From assembly GCA_038327995.1 (NCBI GenBank), contig JBBQLP010000005.1, positions 18,604-82,603 on the forward strand: a stretch of 64,000 bases of DNA, written 5' to 3'. The stretch is from CAIOYC01 sp038327995 (GTDB taxonomy: Bacteria; Pseudomonadota; Alphaproteobacteria; Caulobacterales; Caulobacteraceae). The position numbers and the translations under genes are program-made. This document shows, piece by piece, positions 17,413 through 26,090 of the stretch (position 1 is its first letter; each line of letters opens with the position of its first letter). Under the pieces are notes generated by a model. That model saw only the letters and a list, made by a program, of their open reading frames with translations, was not told the DNA's origin and did not search any database.

Positions 17413-18648
17413 ATGAGCAGCTTCGATTACAGTGCGGCTTTCCGCTCGGCGTTAGACACGGTGCACGAGGAAGGCCGGTATCGCGTCTTCGCCGACCTGA
17501 AGCGCAAACAGGGCGCCTTTCCACGCGCGACCTGGACGCGGCCCGACGGCGGCGAGAGCGAAGTCATCGTCTGGTGCTCGAACGACTATGTCGGACAGGG
17601 GCAGAACCCGGTGGTGATGCAGGCCATGCACGCCGCCATCGACGCGGTGGGCTCGGGCTCGGGCGGCACGCGCAATATCTCTGGCACAACCCACTATCAC
17701 GTTGAACTGGAACACGAAATCGCCGACTTGCATGGCAAGGCTGGCGCGCTCTTGTTTACGTCTGGCTATGTGGCCAATGAGGCGACGCTGGCGACGCTGG
17801 CCAAGGTGCTGCCGGGCCTGATCGTTTTCTCAGACGCCCTGAACCATGCCTCGATGATCGAAGGCATCAAGCACGGCGGTTGCGAGCGGCACATCTTCCG
17901 CCACAACGACCTTGAGCATCTGGAGAGCTTGCTGGCCGCCGCGCCCGCTGGTGGGCCCAAGCTGATCGCCTTCGAGAGCGTCTATTCCATGGACGGGGAC
18001 ATCGCCGACCTGGCCGGGACCATCGCCCTGGCGAAACGTTATGGCGCTCTGACCTATCTGGACGAAGTGCACGCGGTGGGCCTCTATGGTTCGCGGGGCG
18101 CGGGCGTGGCCGAGCGCGACAGCGTGATGGCTGAGATCGACATCATCGAAGGCACTCTCGGCAAAGCGTTCGGCGTGATGGGGGGATATATCGCAGGCGA
18201 CCTCGAGATGATCGACGCGGTACGCTCCTATGCGTCGGGTTTCATCTTCACCACCTCGATCCCCCCCGCCCTGGCTGCCGGGGCCAGCGCTAGCATTCGT
18301 TGGCTGAAGGAGCACAACGAGGTGCGCGTTCGCCATCAGGAGCGCGCCGAAACGCTTAAACGTCGCTTCCGCCAGGCTGGCCTGCCGGTCATGCCGTCGG
18401 TCAGCCATATCGTGCCGGTGCTGGTGGCCGACCCTGTGCACTGCAAGATGATCTCCGACATCCTGCTGACCGAACACGGCGTCTATGTGCAGCCGATCAA
18501 CTATCCCACCGTGCCGCGCGGAACAGAGCGTCTGCGCTTCACCCCGACGCCGTTCCACACCGACGGGATGATGGACGATCTGGTGCAGGCGATGGACGCC
18601 CTCTGGTCGCACTGCAACATTGCCCGCATCGGCGGGGTCGCGGCCTAA
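17413..18648 (+). CDS. hemA: 5-aminolevulinate synthase
   Basis: PLP enzyme of 411 residues that condenses glycine and succinyl-CoA to 5-aminolevulinate, the first heme-pathway step in alphaproteobacteria (Shemin route). The PLP Lys251 lies in GTLGKAFG, close to Lys248 of the Rhodobacter enzyme. The Gly-rich GSGSGGTRNISGT and the DEVHAVGLYG block with the PLP-ring Asp are present. The C-terminus carries the usual INYPTVPRGTERLR. The convergent mucR gene overlaps its stop by 4 nt. glyA, which supplies glycine, lies just beyond mucR on the same strand. Confidence 0.97.
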   Translation: MSSFDYSAAFRSALDTVHEEGRYRVFADLKRKQGAFPRATWTRPDGGESEVIVWCSNDYVGQGQNPVVMQAMHAAIDAVGSGSGGTRNISGTTHYHVELEHEIADLHGKAGALLFTSGYVANEATLATLAKVLPGLIVFSDALNHASMIEGIKHGGCERHIFRHNDLEHLESLLAAAPAGGPKLIAFESVYSMDGDIADLAGTIALAKRYGALTYLDEVHAVGLYGSRGAGVAERDSVMAEIDIIEGTLGKAFGVMGGYIAGDLEMIDAVRSYASGFIFTTSIPPALAAGASASIRWLKEHNEVRVRHQERAETLKRRFRQAGLPVMPSVSHIVPVLVADPVHCKMISDILLTEHGVYVQPINYPTVPRGTERLRFTPTPFHTDGMMDDLVQAMDALWSHCNIARIGGVAA

Positions 18649-19085
18649 CCCTTCCGCCGCACGCCCTTTCCAAGCCCGATGGACTTGGCGAACTCCGACC
18701 GCCGCGCTGCATAGGCGGGAGCGACCATGGGATAGTCAGGCTTCAGCCCCCATTTGCGGCGATACGCGTCCGGGCTGAGACCGTAGCGCGAGTTGAGATA
18801 GCGCTTCAGCATTGTTAGGTGTTTGCCGTCTTCGAGGCAGACGATGTAGTCGGGGTGCACCGAACGGGCGATGGGCACTGCGGGCTTTTGCTTCTCCGGG
18901 GCCGGAGCTGCCTCAAGCGAAGGCGCGCCCACGCCGCCGATTGCGCTGTGAACAGAGCGGATCAAGTCCGGTATTTCTGTCGCGGATACTGAATTGTTGG
19001 TCAGATAGGCGGCGACAATCTCGCAGGTCATGCGAAGAGCCTCCGTTGCAGTATCGGAATCGATGTTCGATGGGGCGTTGCTCAT
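18645..19085 (-). CDS. mucR: MucR/Ros-family transcriptional regulator with altered zinc-finger ligands
   Basis: 146-residue H-NS-like or Ros/MucR-type regulator. The N-terminal EIVAAYLTNN segment is the usual oligomerisation part, and the C-terminal KWGLKPDYPMVAPAYAARRS is the family hallmark. Where well-studied members have Cys-x2-Cys/Asp followed by two His in KRHLxTH, this protein reads CLEDGKHLTMLKRYLNSRY. The first Cys and Asp remain, but both His positions are Tyr and Arg. Some Mesorhizobium Ml proteins are known to fold without the full set of zinc ligands, so it may still bind DNA. It is divergent from glyA and overlaps hemA at the 3' end. Confidence 0.9.
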   Translation of the reverse strand: MSNAPSNIDSDTATEALRMTCEIVAAYLTNNSVSATEIPDLIRSVHSAIGGVGAPSLEAAPAPEKQKPAVPIARSVHPDYIVCLEDGKHLTMLKRYLNSRYGLSPDAYRRKWGLKPDYPMVAPAYAARRSEFAKSIGLGKGVRRKG

Positions 19086-19292
19086 CCTGTTCCTCGTCTT
19101 GCTCGAAATATGTCGGACGCTTGGTCAAGGCGGGAAAGACAAGACAAAACGAAACGCTTTCTAAAGCCAAGCCAAAGCCTGAGTATTGTCAACGCCGGGT
19201 CATGCCCCCGGTTCCGGTCCTTGGACGCTCGGCAGTTGATCGTCTGGCCCGACACCGCGTAAACAGCCGCAATCCGTCCGAGGAGACCGCCC

Positions 19293-20597
19293 ATGACCGC
19301 TGACACGTTGACACCGCCCACTCGTGCGGACGGTTTTTTCAAACAGGGCGTCGCGGAGGCTGATCCGGCCGTGTTCGGCTCCATCGCCCACGAGCTTGAG
19401 CGTCAACAGAACCAGATCGAACTGATCGCCTCGGAAAACATCGTCAGCCGCGCGGTGCTCGAAGCCCAGGGCAGCGTACTGACCAACAAATATGCCGAAG
19501 GCTATCCGGGGCGGCGCTACTACGGCGGGTGCGAGTTCGTGGACGTGTCAGAGCGGCTGGCCATCGAGCGGGCGTGCCAGCTTTTCGACTGTACCTTCGC
19601 CAATGTGCAGCCCCACTCCGGCGCCAACGCCAATCAGGCCGTGTTCATGGCTTTGCTCAAGCCCGGCGACACCTTCATGGGCATGGATCTGGCCGCTGGA
19701 GGCCACCTGACCCACGGCTCCCCCGCCAACCAGTCCGGCAAGTGGTTTCGCCCGGTGGCCTACACTGTGCGGCGTCAGGACCACCTGATCGACTACGACG
19801 GCCTCGCCGAAACCGCGCGAGCTGAGCGGCCCAAGCTGATCATTGCCGGGGGCTCGGCCTACAGTCGCCACATCGACTTCGCCCGTTTCCGCGCCATCGC
19901 CGACGAGGTAGGGGCCTATCTGATGGTCGATATGGCCCACTTCGCCGGATTGGTGGCGGGCGGCGAGTTCCCCAGTCCCCTGCCGCACGCGCACGTCGTC
20001 ACCACTACCACTCACAAGACCCTGCGTGGTCCGCGCGGGGGGATGATCCTCTCCAACGACGAAGCGCTGGGCAAGAAGATCAATTCGGCGGTGTTCCCGG
20101 GCCTTCAGGGCGGGCCTCTGATGCACGTGATCGCCGCCAAGGCCGTGGCGTTTGGCGAAGCGCTCCGCCCCGAGTTCAAGGCCTATGCCAAAGCCGTGGT
20201 GGAAAACGCCCGTGTGCTGGCCGATACGCTGGCGTCCTCGGGCGTTGAGATCGTTTCGGGCGGCACCGACAGCCACCTGATGCTGGTCGACCTGCAACGG
20301 AAGGGCGTGACCGGCAAGGCGACCGAGGCGGCGCTGGAGCGGGCGAACATCACCTGCAACAAGAACGGCGTGCCGTTCGACCCAGCCCCGCCCACCATCA
20401 CATCGGGCGTGCGCCTGGGTTCGCCAGCAGGCACCACGCGCGGGTTCGGCCCGCAGGAGTTTCGCCGCATCGGCCAGCTTATCGCCAAGGTGGTGGATGG
20501 CCTCGCCGCCCACGGTGACGAGGGTAATGGCGCGGTCGAAGCCGAGGTCAAGCGCGAAGTGCTGGACCTGACGGCGCGTTTCCCCATCTATGGGTGA
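19293..20597 (+). CDS. glyA: Serine hydroxymethyltransferase
   Basis: PLP enzyme of 434 residues converting serine and tetrahydrofolate to glycine and 5,10-methylene-tetrahydrofolate in the cytosol. The PLP Lys242 lies in VVTTTTHKTLRGPRGG, and the start of the core reads ELERQQNQIELIASEN. PHSGANANQAVF and the DMAHFAGLVAGG block are present. The start at ATG 19293 gives a short N-terminal extension normal for alphaproteobacteria. Downstream nrdR after 42 bp suggests a common transcript. I looked for a glycine riboswitch in the 207 bp leader and saw none. Confidence 0.97.
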   Translation: MTADTLTPPTRADGFFKQGVAEADPAVFGSIAHELERQQNQIELIASENIVSRAVLEAQGSVLTNKYAEGYPGRRYYGGCEFVDVSERLAIERACQLFDCTFANVQPHSGANANQAVFMALLKPGDTFMGMDLAAGGHLTHGSPANQSGKWFRPVAYTVRRQDHLIDYDGLAETARAERPKLIIAGGSAYSRHIDFARFRAIADEVGAYLMVDMAHFAGLVAGGEFPSPLPHAHVVTTTTHKTLRGPRGGMILSNDEALGKKINSAVFPGLQGGPLMHVIAAKAVAFGEALRPEFKAYAKAVVENARVLADTLASSGVEIVSGGTDSHLMLVDLQRKGVTGKATEAALERANITCNKNGVPFDPAPPTITSGVRLGSPAGTTRGFGPQEFRRIGQLIAKVVDGLAAHGDEGNGAVEAEVKREVLDLTARFPIYG

Positions 20598-20639
20598 TCC
20601 TGGCTGCTCCGGCCACAATCTGTTGGGAAATGCACGCGC

Positions 20640-21116
20640 GTGAAATGTCCGTTCTGCGGCCATGCCGAAAGCCAGGTGAAGGATTCGCGACCGTCAGAAG
20701 ACGGGGCCGCAATCCGTCGCCGCCGCGCCTGTCCCGAATGCGGTGGGCGCTTCACCACGTTCGAGCGGGTGCAGCTTCGCGAACTCGTGGTGTTGAAGCG
20801 CTCCGGCCGACGCACCCCGTTTGATCGCGAGAAGCTGTCGCGGTCCATCTCGTTCGCGCTGAACAAACGGCCCATCGAACCAGAGCGGATCGAACGAATG
20901 ATCTCAGGCATCGTGCGCCAGCTTGAAAGCCTCGGTGAGACGGAGATCCCTTCCACGGTGGTTGGAGAGATGGTGATGAAAGCCCTCAAGGCCCTGGATG
21001 AGGTCGCCTATGTGCGCTTCGCCTCGGTGTATCGCGACTTTCGCGAGTCCTCCGACTTCGCTCGCTTTCTTGGCGACGAAGGGCTGAGCGAAGAGGGCGG
21101 GAGTACCGACTCTTGA
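20640..21116 (+). CDS. nrdR: Transcriptional repressor NrdR
   Basis: Zinc-ribbon/ATP-cone repressor of ribonucleotide reductase genes, 158 residues. The zinc ribbon shows CPFCGH at residues 3-8 and CPEC at 31-34, followed by RRFTTFE-like GGRFTTFERV, then the ATP-cone from residue ~46 (LVVLKRSGRRTPFDREKL). The start is GTG 20640, giving the invariant MKCPFC opening. It ends overlapping nusB by 4 nt. Confidence 0.96.
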   Translation: MKCPFCGHAESQVKDSRPSEDGAAIRRRRACPECGGRFTTFERVQLRELVVLKRSGRRTPFDREKLSRSISFALNKRPIEPERIERMISGIVRQLESLGETEIPSTVVGEMVMKALKALDEVAYVRFASVYRDFRESSDFARFLGDEGLSEEGGSTDS

Positions 21117-21595
21117 ATAGCGTCAAACCCGCTCGCGCCCCTGTGCATCAGCCCCGCTCCGTCGCGCGCCTCGCCGCCGTGCAAGCCCTCTACCAGATGG
21201 AACTTTCCGGCGTCGGCGTGGAGGCGGTGGTGCGCGAGTTCGTCGATCATCGCTTCGAGCGTGATCCCGAAGGCGAAGACGACGCGAAACAGGCGCTGGC
21301 GGTCGCGGACGAGCCATTCTTTGAGGCCATTGTGCGCGGGGTTGTGGCCGATCAGGGCGCGATCGATCAGGCTATCGTGCGTCGCCTTGCCAAGGGCTGG
21401 AAGCTGGAGCGGTTGGACGCCACGGTGCGTGCGGCGCTCAGGGCCGGGACCTATGAGTTGGTCCACAGGCGCGATGTACCGGTCGAGGTGGCTATCGATG
21501 AGTATATCGAGCTGACCAAATCCTTCACCGACGAGGCCAATTTCGTCAACGCAGCGCTCGACGCTATCGCCCGCGACGTCCGCCCTCCGACCTGA
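21113..21595 (+). CDS. nusB: Transcription antitermination factor NusB
   Basis: 160-residue all-helical NusB, which binds boxA RNA with NusE (S10) in rRNA antitermination. RSVARLAAVQALYQME is the typical N-terminal helix, and LERLDATVRAALRAGTYEL plus VAIDEYIELTKSFTDE form the C-terminal half. The likely start is the TTG at 21113 overlapping the nrdR stop (TTGA) with GGGAG 9 nt upstream; a GTG at 21143 is an alternative. In Caulobacter-like genomes the riboflavin genes usually lie between nrdR and nusB; here they are absent. Confidence 0.95.
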   Translation: MNSVKPARAPVHQPRSVARLAAVQALYQMELSGVGVEAVVREFVDHRFERDPEGEDDAKQALAVADEPFFEAIVRGVVADQGAIDQAIVRRLAKGWKLERLDATVRAALRAGTYELVHRRDVPVEVAIDEYIELTKSFTDEANFVNAALDAIARDVRPPT

Positions 21596-21601
21596 CGACC
21601 G

Positions 21602-22579
21602 ATGGATGAGTTCGAGACCATCGAGCGGCTCTTTCGCCCCCTGGCGGCGGGCACGCCCGAGGCGTTAGGGCTGATGGACGACGCGGCGGCGCTGCCGGCG
21701 CGCCCGGGCTTCGATCTTGTGGTCACCACCGACACCCTGGTCGAAGGCGTCCACTTTCTGGCAAGCGATCCGCCTGACCTGATCGCGCGCAAACTCCTTC
21801 GGGTGAACCTGTCGGACCTCGCGGCCAAGGGCGCCGAGCCCTACGGCTACCTCCTCAACATCGCCTGGGCGCCGGGCTGGGATGAGGCGCGGCGCACGCT
21901 ATTCGCCAAGGGCCTCGCGGAGGATCAGGCGGCGTGCGGACTCAAGCTGTTCGGCGGCGACACCGTCTCGACGCCGGGACCTTTCACCATTGGCGCGACG
22001 CTGTTCGGCTGGGCGCCAGCAGGAAAAATGATTCTCAGAAGCGGCGCGAGGGTAGGGGACCTTCTTCTGGTCTCCGGGACCATCGGCGACGGGTTCCTGG
22101 GCTTGAAAGCTGCGCGAGGCGAACTCGATCAGCTCGGCGCTGAGGCCGTGTGCGCACTTGAGGAACGGTATCGGCTCCCTCGGCCCCGGCTGGAGCTGAG
22201 CACGGCGCTCATGCAATTCGCCAGCGCCTCCGCCGATGTCTCCGATGGCTTGATCGCCGACGCCGGCAATATCGCACGGGCGAGTGGTCTGGGCGCCGAG
22301 ATCGCGCTGGAGAAGCTGCCTCTGTCCGATCCCGCGACCGGCTGGATGGCCGGGCAAGCCGACAAGTCCGTGAGCCTTGCCGCCCTCGCTACCGGCGGCG
22401 ACGACTACGAGGTCGTCTGCACGACAGCACCAGACCAGGCGACCGCCATGATTGCTGCGGCGGAGCGGGCGGGCGTGGCGCTCACGATCATTGGGAGTGT
22501 GACGTCTGAACCGGGCGCGCGCGGCACCCATGGCGGCGTCAGCGTCGCACTCGACCGGACAGGCTGGCGACACGGTTGA
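21602..22579 (+). CDS. thiL: Thiamine-monophosphate kinase
   Basis: 325-residue ATP-dependent kinase that phosphorylates thiamine monophosphate to thiamine pyrophosphate. Visible ThiL features are GLMDDAAAL at the N-terminus, VVTTDTLVEGVHF, VNLSDLAAKGAEPYGYLL and FGGDTVSTPGPFTIGATLFG, with conserved Asp residues for Mg-ATP. A DVSDGLIADAGNIARAS block and TGGDDYEVVCT are in the C-terminal half. It lies 6 bp after nusB, a frequent pairing, and is probably co-transcribed. Confidence 0.95.
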   Translation: MDEFETIERLFRPLAAGTPEALGLMDDAAALPARPGFDLVVTTDTLVEGVHFLASDPPDLIARKLLRVNLSDLAAKGAEPYGYLLNIAWAPGWDEARRTLFAKGLAEDQAACGLKLFGGDTVSTPGPFTIGATLFGWAPAGKMILRSGARVGDLLLVSGTIGDGFLGLKAARGELDQLGAEAVCALEERYRLPRPRLELSTALMQFASASADVSDGLIADAGNIARASGLGAEIALEKLPLSDPATGWMAGQADKSVSLAALATGGDDYEVVCTTAPDQATAMIAAAERAGVALTIIGSVTSEPGARGTHGGVSVALDRTGWRHG

Positions 22580-22599
22580 GTCTGTGGTTCTGATGAGCC

Positions 22600-23049
22600 A
22601 TGCGCACCATCTGCCTCATCCTCGCCCTCCTGTTTGTAACACCAGCGTTTGCGGCTGAGCAAAAGGCCAAGATTCCGGAGGGGAACTATGTCGATATATC
22701 CCCCGTGGCGCTGCCCATCGTCGCCGACGGGGTGCTGGTCAACTACGTCTTCGTGAACCTGCGACTGAACCTTTCTCCGCGCTCCGATATGACCAAGCTG
22801 CGCGAGAAAGAGCCCTATTTCCGTGACGCCCTTGTGCGCACCGCTTATCGCCAACCCTTCACCCGCCCCGACAGCTACACCAAGATCGACGAGAAGGCGC
22901 TGACCACACGGATGATGGCCGAGGCGGCGCGAATCGCCGGACCGGGCGTGGTTGTCAGTGTGGAGATACAGGGCGAACCCCAGCCCAAGCGCGTATCAGG
23001 GCTTCCCCGACCTCACGCCGCCCCACCGCCGCGCGCCCTTATCCCCTGA
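22600..23049 (+). CDS. Exported protein of unknown function (weak FliL-like look)
   Basis: 149-residue protein with a signal peptide (MRTICLILALLFVTPAFA) and a soluble domain starting NYVDISPVALPIV. The pattern of a hydrophobic strand (VLVNYVFVNLRLNLSP) followed by YFRDALVRTAYRQPF loosely resembles the periplasmic domain of FliL-type flagellar proteins, but no flagellar gene is near, so this is only a hint. The C-terminus is Pro-rich and disordered. It starts 20 bp after thiL and may be its last operon member. Confidence 0.6.
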   Translation: MRTICLILALLFVTPAFAAEQKAKIPEGNYVDISPVALPIVADGVLVNYVFVNLRLNLSPRSDMTKLREKEPYFRDALVRTAYRQPFTRPDSYTKIDEKALTTRMMAEAARIAGPGVVVSVEIQGEPQPKRVSGLPRPHAAPPPRALIP

Positions 23050-23233
23050 CAAACCTACAGCGCGGGCAAGTTTTGCTTTCATAACAACGACAAGGTTGCA
23101 CGCACGCGCCAGCTTTGGCAGACTCACGTCACTGGCGCATTGACGCCTTTAGCGATGGCGGGGAAGCGCGCGGGGCCGAGGGGCCTGTCGGTCGCGGCCA
23201 ACCGTCGCAACACATATCAAGGGGCTCTTGGAA

Positions 23234-25405
23234 ATGAATATGCTTTGGCTGGTCATAGCGGCCGGCGCACTGGCGGTGCTTTACGCCGTCTGGCAGACAA
23301 CGTCGCTATTGGCGGCATCTCCCGGGAACGAGAAGATGCAGGAGATCGCCGCGGCGATCCAGGAAGGCGCCTCCGCCTATCTGCGTCGCCAGTATATGGC
23401 TATCGGCATCGTTGGCGTGGTTATCCTGTTCGCCATCTTCCTACTCTTAGGCCCGCTGTCGGCCATCGGCTTTCTGATCGGCTCGGTGCTGTCGGGCGCT
23501 GCTGGATACGCCGGGATGCTGATCTCGGTGCGCACCAATGTGCGGACGGCGCAGGCCTGTTCGGAGAGCCTCGACAAGGGTCTCTCCATGGCCTTTCGCT
23601 CGGGCGCGGTGGTCGGGATGTTCGTGGCGGGCTTCGCGCTTCTGGGCGTCGCTGGCTATTTCTCGATCCTGACGGTCGGTCTGGGCATGGACCCGACCAG
23701 CCGTGACGTGGTTGACGCGCTGGTGGCGCTTGGCTTCGGCGCTTCGTTGATCTCCATCTTCGCGCGTCTTGGCGGCGGCATCTTCACCAAGGGCGCCGAC
23801 GTGGGCGGCGATCTGGTTGGCAAGCTTGAGGCGGGTATTCCCGAAGACGACCCCCGCAACGCCGCCACCATCGCTGACAACGTCGGCGACAACGTGGGCG
23901 ACTGCGCCGGCATGGCGGCGGACCTGTTTGAAACCTATGCGGTCTCGACGGTCGCAACGATGGTGCTGGCGGCGATCTTTTTCCGCACCCTCGGCGCGGA
24001 CGTGGTTCGCACCATGATGCTGCTCCCGCTGGCCATCTGCGGCGTCTGCATCGTCACCTCGATCATCGGCGTCTTCTTCGTGCGCCTGGGCAAGAGCCGC
24101 AACATCATGGGCGCGCTCTACAAGGGCCTGATCGCGACTGGCGTGCTGTCTGCAATCGCCATTGGGTTCGTCATTCACGCGATGGTTCCGAACACGCTTA
24201 CGCTAACCTCCGGCGTCGGTTCAGTCGTCGCGGCGACGACGAGTTTTGATTGGGTTCGTCTTTATGCCTGCGGCATCATTGGGCTACTGGTGACGGCCGC
24301 CATCGTGGTGATCACCGAATACTACACCGGCACGGGCTTCCGTCCGGTGAAGTCCATCGCCAAGGCCTCGGCCTCCGGCCACGGCACCAATGTGATCGAG
24401 GGTCTGGCCGTGTCGCTGGAGTCCACCGCCCTTCCGGCGCTGGTCATCATCGTCGCCATCTACATCACCTTCGTGCTCGGCAACCTGTTCGGGGTCGCCA
24501 TCGCCGTGACCACCATGCTGGCCCTCGCCGGGATGATCGTCGCGCTCGACGCCTTCGGTCCGGTGACGGACAACGCGGGCGGCATCGCCGAAATGGCGGG
24601 CCTTCCGGGTTCGGTGCGCGTCTCCACCGACGCCCTCGACGCCGTGGGCAACACCACCAAGGCCGTCACCAAGGGCTACGCCATCGGTTCTGCGGGTCTC
24701 GGCGCGCTGGTGCTGTTCGCTGCCTATACGCAGGATCTGCACTTCTTCTCTGCTCCCGCCAACGCGGCGGCCTATCCGTTCTTCGCGGATATGGGCGGGA
24801 TCGTCACCTTCGACCTCTCCAACCCGTTCGTGATCATCGGCCTGCTGTTCGGGGGGCTTCTGCCCTTCCTGTTCGGCGGGATGTCGATGACGGCGGTTGG
24901 CCGGGCGGCCGGAGCGGTGGTGGAAGAAGTCCGTCGCCAGTTCCGCGAGAACCCCGGCATCATGACCTATGAGGTGAAGCCCGAATACGGCAAGGCGGTG
25001 GACATCCTGACCAAGGCGGCGATCCGCGAGATGATCGTGCCAAGCTTGCTCCCGGTGCTTTCGCCGATCGTGCTGTTCTTCATCATCCTGGCGGTTCCGG
25101 GCGGCGGCAAGTTGAACGCCTTCGCCTCGCTGGGGGCCATGCTGATCGGCGTGATCGTGACGGGTCTGTTCGTGGCCATCTCGATGACCTCGGGCGGCGG
25201 CGCCTGGGACAACGCCAAGAAGTATATCGAAGAGGGCAACTACGGCGGCAAGGGCTCCGAAGCCCACAAGGCCGCTGTCACCGGCGACACTGTGGGCGAT
25301 CCCTACAAGGACACTGCGGGCCCCGCCGTGAACCCGATGATCAAGATTACCAACATCGTCGCGCTGCTGCTCCTGGCCGTGCTGGCGAAGGGCGTGATCC
25401 ACTGA
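23234..25405 (+). CDS. hppA: Membrane-bound proton-pumping pyrophosphatase, K+-independent type
   Basis: Polytopic inner-membrane pump of 723 residues that couples pyrophosphate hydrolysis to proton export. The substrate site is clear: GADVGGDLVGKLEAGIPEDD and DNVGDNVGDCAGMAADLFE, with a second acidic block DNAGGIAEMAG. GNTTKAVTKGYAIG contains Lys where K+-dependent enzymes have Ala (GNTTAA), so I call it K+-independent. The C-terminal GGAWDNAKKYIE and GDTVGDPYKDTAGPAVNP are typical. I chose ATG 23234 over an upstream TTG. A strong terminator follows at 25431. Confidence 0.97.
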   Translation: MNMLWLVIAAGALAVLYAVWQTTSLLAASPGNEKMQEIAAAIQEGASAYLRRQYMAIGIVGVVILFAIFLLLGPLSAIGFLIGSVLSGAAGYAGMLISVRTNVRTAQACSESLDKGLSMAFRSGAVVGMFVAGFALLGVAGYFSILTVGLGMDPTSRDVVDALVALGFGASLISIFARLGGGIFTKGADVGGDLVGKLEAGIPEDDPRNAATIADNVGDNVGDCAGMAADLFETYAVSTVATMVLAAIFFRTLGADVVRTMMLLPLAICGVCIVTSIIGVFFVRLGKSRNIMGALYKGLIATGVLSAIAIGFVIHAMVPNTLTLTSGVGSVVAATTSFDWVRLYACGIIGLLVTAAIVVITEYYTGTGFRPVKSIAKASASGHGTNVIEGLAVSLESTALPALVIIVAIYITFVLGNLFGVAIAVTTMLALAGMIVALDAFGPVTDNAGGIAEMAGLPGSVRVSTDALDAVGNTTKAVTKGYAIGSAGLGALVLFAAYTQDLHFFSAPANAAAYPFFADMGGIVTFDLSNPFVIIGLLFGGLLPFLFGGMSMTAVGRAAGAVVEEVRRQFRENPGIMTYEVKPEYGKAVDILTKAAIREMIVPSLLPVLSPIVLFFIILAVPGGGKLNAFASLGAMLIGVIVTGLFVAISMTSGGGAWDNAKKYIEEGNYGGKGSEAHKAAVTGDTVGDPYKDTAGPAVNPMIKITNIVALLLLAVLAKGVIH

Positions 25406-25430
25406 TCATAGCGACAGGCTGAAACGAAGA

Positions 25431-25461
25431 AGCCCCGGAGAGCGATCTCCGGGGCTTTTTT
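25431..25461 (+). terminator. Rho-independent terminator after hppA
   Basis: A perfect 10-bp stem, AGCCCCGGAG (25431-25440) with CTCCGGGGCT (25447-25456), has a 6-nt loop and runs into TTTTTT (25456-25461). It ends hppA and, because the stem is symmetric, may also help end the convergent bamE transcript. Confidence 0.9.
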
Positions 25462-25489
25462 GCGTGTGAATACGTGAAGGGGAGCGGCG

Positions 25490-25987
25490 CTAGTGTCGCC
25501 CGGTAGGCCCCTGGCCAGGACGCTGGCCCGGATCGTTGTCGGATTGAGGCGGCAGACCTCCCCGGCCAATGTTGCCCAGAAGTTGCTCGATCACCGAAAG
25601 CTCGCGGCCCCGCGTCGGCGTCTCCCGCTTATTGTAGGCGAGATCGTAGCCGTCGCGCAGGCCCAGAGTCCGCACTTCGGAGACCTTCTGGTCCTTGTCG
25701 AAATGGATCGCGACGATGATGCGGGATTTGATTTGGGGGTTCAGGTAGGCGATCTTGTCGCTGACCTGGGTGACGTAATACCAGATGTTGGGATCGAACG
25801 CCGCCACGGTAGAGGGCGAGCCCAGCCGAGTGCGAACCGTGTCGCGGGTGTCAACGCCGACCTTGATGTCCTGCGGCTTGACGTCGATCGCCTGGAAGCC
25901 GTTCAGGGCGGTGACAGGCGCGCAGGCCGAGATCGATCCGGCGAGGGTCGAAACGGCGATGGCGGCGATAGCGATCTTGCGCAGCAT
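25490..25987 (-). CDS. bamE: Outer-membrane assembly lipoprotein BamE (SmpA/OmlA family)
   Basis: 165-residue lipoprotein of the BAM complex that inserts beta-barrel proteins. The signal peptide ends in a lipobox-like GSISAC (Cys22). The BamE fold is seen in VGVDTRDTVRTRLGSPSTVAAF followed by WYYVTQ and VAIHFDKDQKV. A Pro/Gly-rich tail of ~30 residues follows, common in alphaproteobacteria. It is transcribed alone, convergent with hppA and divergent from the bc1-chaperone gene across ~100 bp. Confidence 0.92.
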   Translation of the reverse strand: MLRKIAIAAIAVSTLAGSISACAPVTALNGFQAIDVKPQDIKVGVDTRDTVRTRLGSPSTVAAFDPNIWYYVTQVSDKIAYLNPQIKSRIIVAIHFDKDQKVSEVRTLGLRDGYDLAYNKRETPTRGRELSVIEQLLGNIGRGGLPPQSDNDPGQRPGQGPTGRH

Positions 25988-26090
25988 TAATCTACCTGAT
26001 GAAGCGACGTGGTCGGAGCCGCGAAACCTTTGACCTATCGTGCGCGGGCCCCTAGTTCAATGCCAAGCGGGGCGCAGCGCATGACGCCTG

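Noticed and set aside
19086..19292. Glycine riboswitch ahead of glyA
   Set aside because: I looked for tandem glycine-aptamer cores in the leader and saw none.
22600..23049. Calling this gene fliL
   Set aside because: The resemblance is limited to a strand-helix pattern; there is a signal peptide instead of an N-terminal anchor and no flagellar gene in the neighbourhood.
24284..25402. 372-codon minus-strand frame opposite hppA
   Set aside because: Antisense shadow rich in Asp/His/Gly; hppA is certain.
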